This document shows, one piece after another, positions 8,879 to 16,746 of a stretch of DNA of 64,000 nucleotides. The translations under genes and the position numbers were made by a program. Location of the stretch: NCBI GenBank assembly GCA_013376995.1, contig JACAAZ010000021.1, positions 1 through 64,000 on the forward strand, in the 5' to 3' direction. How positions within the stretch are numbered: the stretch's first letter is position 1; each line of letters begins with the position of its first letter. The notes below the pieces were generated by a model, which did no database searches, had not been told where the DNA came from, and saw nothing but the letters and a program-made list of their open reading frames with translations. The stretch comes from Bacteroidota bacterium (GTDB lineage: Bacteria; Bacteroidota; Bacteroidia; Bacteroidales; UBA4417).

Positions 8879-10378
8879 ATGAAAGCTTCCAAAAACTTTT
8901 ACAACTGGATCAGCTTGACCGGCTTCGTACTGGTTGCCAACAGCCTCATCCTGATCCTCGTACTCTTCCTTTTTTCACTTTTTTCGGCACAGAGTAATGC
9001 CTACCTGGGCCTTTACATCTATATCATTCTGCCGGTATTCCTTGTGATAGGTTTGTTGCTAATCCCGATTGGAATATTAGTTAGGATTCGCAGAAAGGAT
9101 AAGATCAAGGAGCGGGATGGTGCGTGGCCTGTGATTGATCTTAATCTCAGGAAGCAAAGAGCTACAATAATAAAGATTTTCATTATTACGATGTTGTTTC
9201 TTGTAGCTTCAGCCATGGGAAGCTATCGTGCCTATCAATATTCTGAATCGGTTGAGTTTTGCGGGAAATTATGCCACCAGGTTATGGAGCCGGAATACAC
9301 TACCTACCAGCACTCGGCTCATGCAAGGGTTGCCTGTGTTGAATGCCATGTTGGGGAAGGTGCTGACTGGTACGTAAAATCAAAGCTTTCAGGTCTTTAC
9401 CAGGTATATTCAGTGCTTTTCAAGAAATATTCCCGCCCGATCGAAACACCTTTGCATAACTTGCGCCCTGCCAGGGAAACCTGTGAGAGGTGCCATTGGC
9501 CTGATAAATTTTATTCAAGGAAACTCCGCGGGCAACGATCATACCTTGCTGATGACACTAATACAGAGTGGAACATTTCATTGCTGATGAAGATTGGCCC
9601 GGAATTTAGCCCGATGGGATTAACGGAAGGGATTCACTGGCATATCAATAAAAATTTCAAAGTAGAATATGTTTCAGGTACCAAGGATCGCGAGAGTATT
9701 CCCTGGGTTAAGCTTACCAACCTGAAAACCGGCGAGGTCAAAGTATTCATGGATGAAGAAAACCCGGTTGACAAGAAGGCCCTCGATACCCTGGAAAAGA
9801 GAAGCATGGATTGCATGGATTGCCATAACAGGCCTTCCCACCTTTATAAATCGGCTCCTGATTATATTGATAATGCCCTTATCTCTGGCCTGATCCCCAA
9901 AGACCTTCCATTTATCAAGAAAGCTGCTATGGAGGCGCTGAAACTCTCCTATGAAGACAAGGATACAGCTTTACGATCTATTAAAGAGGCAGTGCTGGCT
10001 TTTTACAAGGATGAACACCCGGACGTACTTGCCAAAGAAGGAAAGCGCATAAATAAAGCAATTACTACCATCCAGGGCGAATATCAACTCAATGCATTTC
10101 CTTTTATGCGCGCTGATGCATCACGTTATCTTAACCATATTGGCCATATTGAATCCGATGGTTGTTTCCGCTGTCACTCCGACAGGCACAAAACTGCTAA
10201 AGGCGAAACGATTTCACGAAATTGTGATCTCTGCCATTCAATTATTGCGCAGGGCAAGACTGGAAATGTCACCTATGGTACAGCTAATAAATCCCTCGAA
10301 TTCGTCCATCCAACAGAGATCAGGGGTAAATGGAAAACAGCCTTCTGCTCTGAGTGCCATAAGGAACTCTATAATTAA
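8879..10378 (+). CDS. Membrane-bound seven-heme NapC/NirT-type cytochrome c
   Basis: This 499-residue protein starts with three hydrophobic segments (about residues 15-40, 48-70 and 97-116), the last matching a NapC/NirT-type anchor. Six CXXCH heme sites follow: CVECH (153), CERCH (202), CMDCH (313), CFRCH (430), CDLCH (451) and CSECH (491). A further site, CGKLCH near 127, has three residues between the cysteines (CX3CH). NapC/NirT proteins oxidise membrane quinol and pass electrons to periplasmic partners. The length, three membrane segments and seven hemes recall the ImcH-type inner-membrane cytochromes of extracellular electron transfer in Geobacter; that comparison is from memory and is inference. 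No terminal reductase or outer-membrane cytochrome lies nearby. The next gene starts 26 bp downstream. Confidence 0.9.
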   Translation: MKASKNFYNWISLTGFVLVANSLILILVLFLFSLFSAQSNAYLGLYIYIILPVFLVIGLLLIPIGILVRIRRKDKIKERDGAWPVIDLNLRKQRATIIKIFIITMLFLVASAMGSYRAYQYSESVEFCGKLCHQVMEPEYTTYQHSAHARVACVECHVGEGADWYVKSKLSGLYQVYSVLFKKYSRPIETPLHNLRPARETCERCHWPDKFYSRKLRGQRSYLADDTNTEWNISLLMKIGPEFSPMGLTEGIHWHINKNFKVEYVSGTKDRESIPWVKLTNLKTGEVKVFMDEENPVDKKALDTLEKRSMDCMDCHNRPSHLYKSAPDYIDNALISGLIPKDLPFIKKAAMEALKLSYEDKDTALRSIKEAVLAFYKDEHPDVLAKEGKRINKAITTIQGEYQLNAFPFMRADASRYLNHIGHIESDGCFRCHSDRHKTAKGETISRNCDLCHSIIAQGKTGNVTYGTANKSLEFVHPTEIRGKWKTAFCSECHKELYN

Positions 10379-10403
10379 CAATTGATTCCGTCTGCATGAA
10401 ATT

Positions 10404-11834
10404 ATGAAAGTGTTGCTTACCGGGAGTACCGGTTATATTGGGAAGAGACTTCTGCAGAACTTGCTGGAACAGGGGCATGAGGTTATTTGCCTGGTCCGGA
10501 ACCTTGAACGGCTTGATACCGGTGAAGATTCTATGGAAGGTGTACAGGGGATTGAAGCGGATCTCCTCGACCCGGTTCCGGAATCACTCTATTCTCTCGA
10601 GTTTGATGTTGCCTTTTATCTCATTCATTCCATGTCGACCTCCATTGGCGCTTTTATGAACGAGGAGGCACGTTCTGCAGCTAATTTTGCACATTTCATA
10701 AAGCAAACCAATTGCAGGCAGATTATCTACCTAAGCGGGATATCCAATTCTGAGAAACTGTCACGGCATTTGCAATCCAGAAGGAATGTCGAAGATGTAC
10801 TCAGGAATTCAGGGAAACACCTTACTATTCTGCGCGCCGGCATTATCGTTGGCAGCGGAAGTGCATCCTTTGAAATTATCCGGGACCTGATGGAAAAAAT
10901 GCCCTGGATAATTGCCCCCCTCTGGGTGAAAACCCTTTGCCAGCCTGTTGCAATTACCAATGTCATACTTTACCTTACCGGATGTATGCTCAATCCTGAG
11001 ACTTTCGACCAGGTATTTGACATTGGCGGGGCAGAAATCCTTTCCTATAAAAATATGCTGCTGCAATATGCCGAAGTGAGGGGGTTAAAGAGGAAAATCT
11101 GGGTAGTTCCTTTTATCAATCCAAGGATCTCATCTTATTGGCTCTATTTCGTAACATCTACTTCTTATTACCTCGCTGTCAATCTTGTCAATAGTATGAA
11201 AGTGGAAGTGGTATGCAAGGATACCCGGTTGAAAGATATCCTCGGAGTTACCCCGCTTACATACAAAGAGGCCTGCAGAAGAGCACTTGAAAGAATCAAC
11301 CTGGATACTGTCCAATCAAGCTGGACCGATGCTGTTTCCATGAAAAATCCGGGTCAGCTTTTTCAACGCCTGGATGTTCCTGGTTACGGGGTGCTCCGCG
11401 ACAGGAGGAAAATTGAAATCAACGGTGACCCGCGAAGGGTACTGAATAAAGTCTTCTCCATTGGAGGTGAAACAGGATGGTATTATGCCAACTGGATTTG
11501 GCAGATCAGGGGAATGATGGATAAAATGGTTGGTGGTGTTGGCCTGCGAAGGGGGAGGAGAAATGCTACGGAGCTTAGACCTGGCGATTCACTTGATTTC
11601 TGGAGAGTACTGATTGCAGATAAAGAAAATATGCGACTGCTGCTATTTGCAGAAATGAAAGTACCGGGTGAGGCCTGGCTAGAATTCAGGATATTGAAAA
11701 AGAATGATAGCTACTTTCTTTATCAAACGGCTACCTTCATGCCAAAGGGACTTAGCGGAAGATTGTACTGGTTCATTCTGCTCCCAATCCACCTCCTGAT
11801 GTTCCAGGGAATGATAAGAGCCATAGGGAGCTAG
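10404..11834 (+). CDS. NAD(P)-binding SDR-family protein with C-terminal DUF2867 domain
   Basis: The 476-residue protein opens with a Rossmann fold whose dinucleotide-binding motif is GSTGYIG (residues 7-13), in the atypical or extended short-chain dehydrogenase style of NmrA- and epimerase-like proteins. The second half, from about residue 330, matches the DUF2867 domain often fused to such folds (FSIGGETGWYYANWIWQIRG, then RPGDSLDFWRV). The substrate is unknown. It follows the cytochrome gene by 26 bp and is probably co-transcribed with it, but the function of the pairing is not evident. Confidence 0.88.
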   Translation: MKVLLTGSTGYIGKRLLQNLLEQGHEVICLVRNLERLDTGEDSMEGVQGIEADLLDPVPESLYSLEFDVAFYLIHSMSTSIGAFMNEEARSAANFAHFIKQTNCRQIIYLSGISNSEKLSRHLQSRRNVEDVLRNSGKHLTILRAGIIVGSGSASFEIIRDLMEKMPWIIAPLWVKTLCQPVAITNVILYLTGCMLNPETFDQVFDIGGAEILSYKNMLLQYAEVRGLKRKIWVVPFINPRISSYWLYFVTSTSYYLAVNLVNSMKVEVVCKDTRLKDILGVTPLTYKEACRRALERINLDTVQSSWTDAVSMKNPGQLFQRLDVPGYGVLRDRRKIEINGDPRRVLNKVFSIGGETGWYYANWIWQIRGMMDKMVGGVGLRRGRRNATELRPGDSLDFWRVLIADKENMRLLLFAEMKVPGEAWLEFRILKKNDSYFLYQTATFMPKGLSGRLYWFILLPIHLLMFQGMIRAIGS

Positions 11835-11878
11835 GAATTTTCATACAAGAACAAGTTAATTCAGGGAAATTTTATGTC

Positions 11879-12262
11879 ATGTTAAGAGTGGGAACAATTC
11901 TGGAAGTATCGGTAACCAATCCATGGATTATAGGTTCTGTCATTGTTTTTGTCATCCTGATCCTGTATTCGCTTGTGAAATTCTTTTCCGTTTTCTTTGA
12001 ATTCATCCAGGCAAAAGGCTGCATGACTGTTGGATTACTGGCTATTGTTGGACTTCCCGGATTATTCATTCTTAGCCTTGTATCCGGGTCAACCTGGATG
12101 TCCTCTTTGCTTATGGTTTTAGCTGCCATCGGGGTGGTAACCGGCTATATTGTCCGTGATTCTGAAGGTAATGTTGGGAAGTTCGGCTTGTTTATCATGA
12201 TCGTATCTAGCGTAACACTCGTTACCGCCATACTATTCACATGGGTATTTCATATTATTTAA
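11879..12262 (+). CDS. Small multi-pass membrane protein of unknown function
   Basis: I do not recognise this 127-residue protein. It has about four hydrophobic segments (roughly residues 14-37, 47-68, 73-92 and 102-125) separated by short loops, one of them polar with RDSEGNVGK. It follows the SDR/DUF2867 gene by 44 bp on the same strand and may be the third gene of that unit. An integral membrane location is clear and the function is not. Confidence 0.65.
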   Translation: MLRVGTILEVSVTNPWIIGSVIVFVILILYSLVKFFSVFFEFIQAKGCMTVGLLAIVGLPGLFILSLVSGSTWMSSLLMVLAAIGVVTGYIVRDSEGNVGKFGLFIMIVSSVTLVTAILFTWVFHII

Positions 12263-12480
12263 AGCAGAATTCATTTAATTCTTTAAAAGTCATTCCAGGC
12301 TATTTCTAATCAAGCCTCCCAGGTCTTTGTATCATTTCCGAGAGCACCATGTTTTAATCAGTTTCATCTGCGAAATCTGCGTCCTCTTGTCTTTTTTTAA
12401 GTGATCACAGTGCACCTATTTATTCCCAATAGTCTAAAAATCAAGCATATAAATTTGTCTCGAAATATTATTATTTCATA

Positions 12481-12525
12481 AACTAAAAAAATAGTTGCAT
12501 AACTAAAAAATTAGTTGTACTTTTG
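12481..12525 (+). promoter_or_regulatory. Promoter with two tandem BlaI-type operators
   Basis: Two dyads stand exactly 20 bp apart: AACTAAAAAAATAGTT at 12481-12496 and AACTAAAAAATTAGTT at 12501-12516. A Bacteroidota promoter overlaps them, with TTG at 12495-12497 and TACTTTTG at 12518-12525, 20 bp apart. The second dyad therefore fills the space between the -33 and -7 elements and the first covers the -33 element. BlaI/MecI repressors bind ACTA-containing dyads, and the first gene downstream encodes one, so autorepression is the natural reading. The wider spacer (12263-12480) holds no gene, only a small repeated segment (ATCTGCGAAATCTGCG, 12366-12381). Confidence 0.8.
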
Positions 12526-12543
12526 TTTCATCAACCTTGAATC

Positions 12544-12963
12544 ATGACCCCGATAAAAAACCAGCTATCCCCCAAAAGCCCCGAACTCACCCGGGCAGAA
12601 GAAGAAATCATGCAGATCTTATGGAAAAAAGGTAAAGGATTTGTGAATGACCTGCTTGAACAATTCGCCGAACCAAAGCCTGCCTATAATACCGTCTCAA
12701 CCATTGTCAGGATTCTTGAAAAGAAGGGTTTCATTGGTCATAATGCATTTGGGAAAACCCACGAATACTATCCCCTGATCTCCAAGGAAGAATATACCCG
12801 CCAGTTTATGGGTAATGTAGTGCAGGGATATTTTGATAATTCACTCCGGAAAATGGTCTCCTTTTTCACAGGCGATGATAAGGTTTCGATGAAAGAGATG
12901 GAAGAGATCCGGAAAATCATTGATAAACAAATCGAACAAAAAAAAGCATCCGGCAATGATTGA
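12544..12963 (+). CDS. BlaI/MecI/CopY-family transcriptional repressor
   Basis: This is a 139-residue winged-helix repressor. The N-terminal domain contains LTRAEEEIMQILWKKGKGFVNDLLE and the recognition region PAYNTVSTIVRILEKKGFIGH, and the C-terminal half supplies the dimer helices (MKEMEEIRKIIDKQIEQK). In the Bla/Mec systems the partner membrane metalloprotease BlaR1 triggers loss of the repressor when a signal arrives. The partner gene overlaps this one by 8 bp, so the two are translationally coupled. The likely operators are the two dyads at 12481-12516. In Bacteroidota such pairs are common and often unrelated to beta-lactam resistance; no beta-lactamase lies here. Confidence 0.93.
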   Translation: MTPIKNQLSPKSPELTRAEEEIMQILWKKGKGFVNDLLEQFAEPKPAYNTVSTIVRILEKKGFIGHNAFGKTHEYYPLISKEEYTRQFMGNVVQGYFDNSLRKMVSFFTGDDKVSMKEMEEIRKIIDKQIEQKKASGND

Positions 12964-14398
12964 GATTCTGCTATACCTGGTAAAAAGCATCCTGGCAGGG
13001 GCAATCTTCTTTGGGTTCTACCTGCTTTTTATGCGAAAGGAGTCATACCTGCTGCTGAACCGGTACTACCTTCTTGTTTCCGCATTACTGATGCTTTTAC
13101 TCCCTTTACTGGGGAATTTCCTTGCACCATCGCATTTCAGGATTGGCAAACAAGCGCCTTTGCCGATTATCACCCTCCCCGAAATTGTTATAACTGCCCA
13201 TCGGGTTGTTACACCAGAACAGGAAAAGGTCCTGGTTAACTGGGCACTCATCGGGTACCTGGTGATTACAGCAGCCATGTTGCTTGGTTTGATATACAGC
13301 ATTTTCCGCATAATCAGGTTTTACAAATCGGCAATGAAAGCGGAAAGGTTAAAAGACAACATATACCTGGTTCCGGAAAACGGAAGCCCTTTCTCATTTA
13401 TGGGGAGAATATTTATTTCAAGCAGGTACGCAGATCATCCCGGGCTGGGTAGCATCCTGATCCATGAGAATGCCCATATCCATCAGAAACATATACTTGA
13501 CCTTATTTTGCTTGAGCTTTTGTCCAGCATTTTCTGGTTCAATCCTTTCTTTTTCCTTATTAAAAAAGCAATCAGGGAAGTGCATGAATACCTGGCAGAT
13601 CGTGAAGTAATCAGGAAAGGTGCAGAACCGCTGACCTATCAACAGCTTTTATTCAACGAAGTTTCCGGAAACCCGCAATATATCATTGCAAACAATTTCA
13701 ATCTTTTAACTAAAAAACGAATAGTCATGTTACTGAAAAAATCCGGTAAAAGTGCAGCAATACGCATTGGCATTATGATGCCAGTCTTGCTGACAACTGC
13801 ATTCATTATAGGTGTAGTTCAAACCAATAACCTGAATGCGCAAATAAGTGAACCTCCTTCATCCGTTGCAACTGTTCAAGAGCCAACGCCTCCGGCACCT
13901 CCTGCAACCCCGGGTGAAGCATTGATCCCAGAGCCTCCTGCTCCTGCAGCAGCGCCCGCAGTCCCTCAAAAGGCAGATCCACCTGCAAAAAAGTCAACAC
14001 CTGCTGCTAAAACTACCTATCCTGTAAAACAGAAGTCTGAAGTTAAGTATACCAAGCCTGTAGTAAAGGAAGATGATGGCAAAACAGTTTACAAAGTTGT
14101 TGATAAGATGCCTGAATATCCCGGCGGTCCTGACGCTATGTCAAAATACATGGTCGGTGCAATTAAATATCCTAAAACTGCTGTAGAAAAAGGCATAATG
14201 GGGACTGTCTATATTACCTTTGTAGTCGAAAAGGATGGAGCCATATCTAACGTGAAAGTACTTCGAGGTGTTGGTGGTGGTTGCGATGAGGAAGCACTTA
14301 GGGTTGTTGGTGAAATGCCGAACTGGATTCCCGGGAAGAACAAAGGGAAAGCCGTAAGGGTACAATTTAATCTGCCCGTCAAATTTGCCTTGAGCTAA
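12956..14398 (+). CDS. BlaR1-type M56 membrane metalloprotease fused to a TonB C-terminal domain
   Basis: The N-terminal part has several membrane segments (about residues 5-50, 95-125, 200-215 and 265-285) enclosing an M56 peptidase domain. Its zinc motif is HENAH near residue 170, followed by the EVHEYLADREV segment that supplies a further ligand. A proline/alanine-rich linker of about 60 residues (EPPAPAAAPAVPQ-like) leads into a TonB C-terminal domain at about 395-480, which includes YPKTAVEKGIMGTVYI and GCDEEALRVV. Bacterial M56 sensors cleave or inactivate their BlaI partner; the TonB part may contact an outer-membrane receptor. I chose the ATG at 12956, which overlaps the repressor gene end by 8 bp, over an upstream TTG inside that gene. 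Confidence 0.9.
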   Translation: MIEILLYLVKSILAGAIFFGFYLLFMRKESYLLLNRYYLLVSALLMLLLPLLGNFLAPSHFRIGKQAPLPIITLPEIVITAHRVVTPEQEKVLVNWALIGYLVITAAMLLGLIYSIFRIIRFYKSAMKAERLKDNIYLVPENGSPFSFMGRIFISSRYADHPGLGSILIHENAHIHQKHILDLILLELLSSIFWFNPFFFLIKKAIREVHEYLADREVIRKGAEPLTYQQLLFNEVSGNPQYIIANNFNLLTKKRIVMLLKKSGKSAAIRIGIMMPVLLTTAFIIGVVQTNNLNAQISEPPSSVATVQEPTPPAPPATPGEALIPEPPAPAAAPAVPQKADPPAKKSTPAAKTTYPVKQKSEVKYTKPVVKEDDGKTVYKVVDKMPEYPGGPDAMSKYMVGAIKYPKTAVEKGIMGTVYITFVVEKDGAISNVKVLRGVGGGCDEEALRVVGEMPNWIPGKNKGKAVRVQFNLPVKFALS

Positions 14399-14483
14399 GC
14401 AGTAAACAAAGTATCTGGATTAACCATGCTTCAGGATCAGTTAAAAACAATCATCTGATTTGAGTTCTCAAATAGTTGGAGTT

Positions 14484-15005
14484 ATGACAGAATGCCTATC
14501 AATGAACCTAAAACTGGTAAAAGTTTTCTGTATTGCCGCTGTCCTCTTGTGTTACTCGGGGTTAACCAGTGGCAGAAATTCCAGGACAGGAATTATATCT
14601 CATGGTTTGGTTTCTCCTAATATTCCTCTTGAAAGGATACAGGATACTGCCAAAAATAAGGACCGGGTTTTTGCCCTGGTTCAGGAAATGCCTGTCTTCC
14701 CGGGAGGTAATGACGCCATGGCAGCATATTTTAAAGGAGCTGTTAAATATCCTGAGGAAGCTAAAAAGAAAGGAGTACAGGGGCCAGTTTATATCATCTT
14801 CATTGTCGAAAAGGATGGTTCCCTTTCAGAAACTAAGGTTTTAAAGGGAATTGGATCTGGCTGCGATGAAGAAGCCCTGAGGGCTGTTAAGTCTATGCCC
14901 AAATGGCAACCCGGTAAACAAAACGGAAATCCTGTGAGAGTGCAATTGCATATTCCCGTCAATTTTAAGCTTGATGCGCCGCCTGCCCCGAATAAGCCCA
15001 AGTAA
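14484..15005 (+). CDS. Secreted TonB C-terminal-domain protein
   Basis: The 173-residue protein has an N-terminal signal or anchor segment (LVKVFCIAAVLLCYSGLTSG) and then a TonB C-terminal domain starting near residue 75. This domain is closely similar to the one at the end of the preceding BlaR1-type protein: both share VxEMPxFPGG-type lead-in, VEKDG, GCDEEALR and MPxWxPGK motifs. It has no separate proline-rich linker or ExbB/ExbD partner nearby, so a role in energising transport is doubtful; a scaffold or signalling role with the preceding sensor is more likely. An in-frame ATG at 14502 gives a tighter signal peptide and is an equally good start. The next gene overlaps its 3' end. Confidence 0.8.
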   Translation: MTECLSMNLKLVKVFCIAAVLLCYSGLTSGRNSRTGIISHGLVSPNIPLERIQDTAKNKDRVFALVQEMPVFPGGNDAMAAYFKGAVKYPEEAKKKGVQGPVYIIFIVEKDGSLSETKVLKGIGSGCDEEALRAVKSMPKWQPGKQNGNPVRVQLHIPVNFKLDAPPAPNKPK

Positions 15006-15447
15006 AGCAGCTCTCTGCCTGTTGTTTGTCATCCCGTTGATAGGTCATTGCCAGTGGTTTCACCGCAAGATCAATCAATGGGATGATAAATTCCACCCGA
15101 ATGGCCTGTGGATTGGCTGGAAGGATGATCAGAACAAGGTAAAAGCATACAGGATCTGGTACAAACATGGGCTTGAGTACCGTATTTCACGGTATTACCA
15201 TGATAATGGAAAAACCAGAGTGAAATACAGGTTCCTTGGCGACAGCATTGTAATGGTGAAATACTTTGATGAAAACGGCCGCCTCACCGACAAGGGCAGG
15301 GCTCTTCGCTTCTATACGAATTCAGATTACCGTTTCTGCTGGGATGGAACCTGGAAGCATTATGATGAACATCACCATATGGTGAAGCCTACCATCTACC
15401 GGAAGGGGGAGGAGATGATTAAACCTGACAGGTCTGATCAGAATTAA
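14974..15447 (+). CDS. Small secreted protein, possibly YwqK/MORN-like
   Basis: The 157-residue product has a signal peptide (KAALCLLFVIPLIGHC). The mature part has short aromatic-glycine repeats such as HPNGLWIGWKDD, YYHDNGKTRVKYR, YFDENGRLTDKG and WDGTWKHYDEH. These look like the MORN-type repeats of YwqK-family proteins, though the match is by eye and not secure. Its ATG lies 32 bp inside the end of the TonB-domain gene in another frame, so it is probably the last gene of the BlaI operon. Its stop codon overlaps the stop of the convergent hflX gene by three bases. Confidence 0.65.
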   Translation: MRRLPRISPSKAALCLLFVIPLIGHCQWFHRKINQWDDKFHPNGLWIGWKDDQNKVKAYRIWYKHGLEYRISRYYHDNGKTRVKYRFLGDSIVMVKYFDENGRLTDKGRALRFYTNSDYRFCWDGTWKHYDEHHHMVKPTIYRKGEEMIKPDRSDQN

Positions 15448-16628
15448 TACAGGAAATTATTATACGGATACCTTATCACATGCAGCTTCCGGACCTCCTC
15501 ATAAAGCAATTTCCTGAATGCATCAATGTTCACCTTTTGCTTGGCAGAAATAAAAATTGCTGGTGAATTTGCTTTTGCCATCCACGTATTCTGCAACTCT
15601 TCCAGGGTTATGTTTTCTTTTGTAGGTGGAGCCAGGTCAAAAGGATCTTTTTCTACGTGTGAATAGGCATCCATCTTATTGAATACCATGATGGTGGGCT
15701 TGTCAGAACAGCCAATCTCAGAAAGTGTCTGCTGCGCAACTTCAAGCTGTTCCTCAAATGCAGTGTGGGAAATGTCAACAATATGAAGCAACAGGTCTGC
15801 TTCCCTAACTTCGTCCAGTGTTGATTTGAATGATTCAACCAGGCTGTGGGGCAGCTTCCTGATAAAACCAACAGTGTCGGTCAGCAGGAATGGCAGGTTT
15901 TCTATAACTACTTTCCTGACGGTAGTATCCAGGGTTGCAAACAACTTATTCTCCGCGAATACTTCACTTTTACTAATAAGGTTCATCGTTGTGCTCTTCC
16001 CGGCATTGGTATATCCTACTAGTGCTACCCGGATGAGTTCTTCCCGGCTCTTACGCTGGGTCATCTTTTGCTTGTCAATATCCTTGAGCTTTTCCTTCAG
16101 TAAGGTGATCTTATCTCGGATGATCCGTCGGTCAGTTTCAATTTCCTTTTCACCAGGTCCTCTCATGCCAATGCCCCCGCGTTGTTTTTCAAGGTGGGTC
16201 CACATTCGGGTGAGTCTTGGCAACAGGTACTGGTATTGTGCAAGTTCAACCTGTGTCCTGGCAATGCTGGTCCGGGCACGTTTGGCAAAAATATCCAGGA
16301 TAAGTAAGGGCCTGTCCAGCACCCGGCATCCCAAGACATTCTCAATGTTACGGGTCTGCGATCCGCTCAGTTCATCATCGAAAACCGCAAGGTCTATATT
16401 TGCGGCCTTAACATATTCGGCAATTTCATCCAGTTTCCCGGCTCCGACGAAAGTCCTTGAGTCAGGCATGGATAACTTCTGTATGAACCGTTTGTCAGGA
16501 ATTGCGCCTGCAGTATCCAGGAGAAACTCCAGCTCATCAAGGTAATCATGCACACTACCCTCATCCTGCCTGTTAGTAATAAGGCCAATGAGAATCGTTT
16601 TTTCAGGTTTAATATCGGATGCCAGCAT
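15444..16628 (-). CDS. hflX: GTPase HflX
   Basis: The protein (394 residues from the chosen start) is HflX, a ribosome-associated GTPase that splits stalled or stress-arrested 70S ribosomes. The N-terminal HflX domain contains DSRTFVGAGKLDEI and the conserved GPGEKEIETDRR linker. The G domain has G1 GYTNAGKST (about residue 208), G3 DTVGF with FIRKLPHSLVESF, and G4 NKMD. I place the start at the ATG at 16628, which gives the usual N-terminus of the family (SDIKPEKTILIGL). An in-frame GTG further upstream (16682) would add 18 residues of no family likeness. Confidence 0.95.
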   Translation of the reverse strand: MLASDIKPEKTILIGLITNRQDEGSVHDYLDELEFLLDTAGAIPDKRFIQKLSMPDSRTFVGAGKLDEIAEYVKAANIDLAVFDDELSGSQTRNIENVLGCRVLDRPLLILDIFAKRARTSIARTQVELAQYQYLLPRLTRMWTHLEKQRGGIGMRGPGEKEIETDRRIIRDKITLLKEKLKDIDKQKMTQRKSREELIRVALVGYTNAGKSTTMNLISKSEVFAENKLFATLDTTVRKVVIENLPFLLTDTVGFIRKLPHSLVESFKSTLDEVREADLLLHIVDISHTAFEEQLEVAQQTLSEIGCSDKPTIMVFNKMDAYSHVEKDPFDLAPPTKENITLEELQNTWMAKANSPAIFISAKQKVNIDAFRKLLYEEVRKLHVIRYPYNNFLY

Positions 16629-16716
16629 TCGAAGGAATTGAGGCACAAAGGTACCAAACAAAAAGGAACCAGCGAAAATCACTGAATCTATAGACCTGGC
16701 TTATAATCCACTTCCT

Positions 16717-16724
16717 TACCTTTG
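16717..16724 (+). promoter_or_regulatory. Bacteroidota -7 promoter element for the esterase gene
   Basis: TACCTTTG matches TAnnTTTG and lies 22 bp before the ATG at 16747, giving a short leader. No good TTG is present at the -33 position. Confidence 0.5.
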
Positions 16725-16746
16725 TTCAACTTCAATACCCGAACGT

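Noticed and set aside
12544..15447. Beta-lactam resistance operon
   Set aside because: BlaI and BlaR1 types are present, but there is no beta-lactamase or altered penicillin-binding protein gene, and the sensor lacks a recognisable penicillin-binding domain, having a TonB domain instead.
15826..16545. 239-residue reading frame antisense to hflX
   Set aside because: It mirrors a clearly real, conserved gene and has a serine/arginine-rich composition typical of antisense frames.
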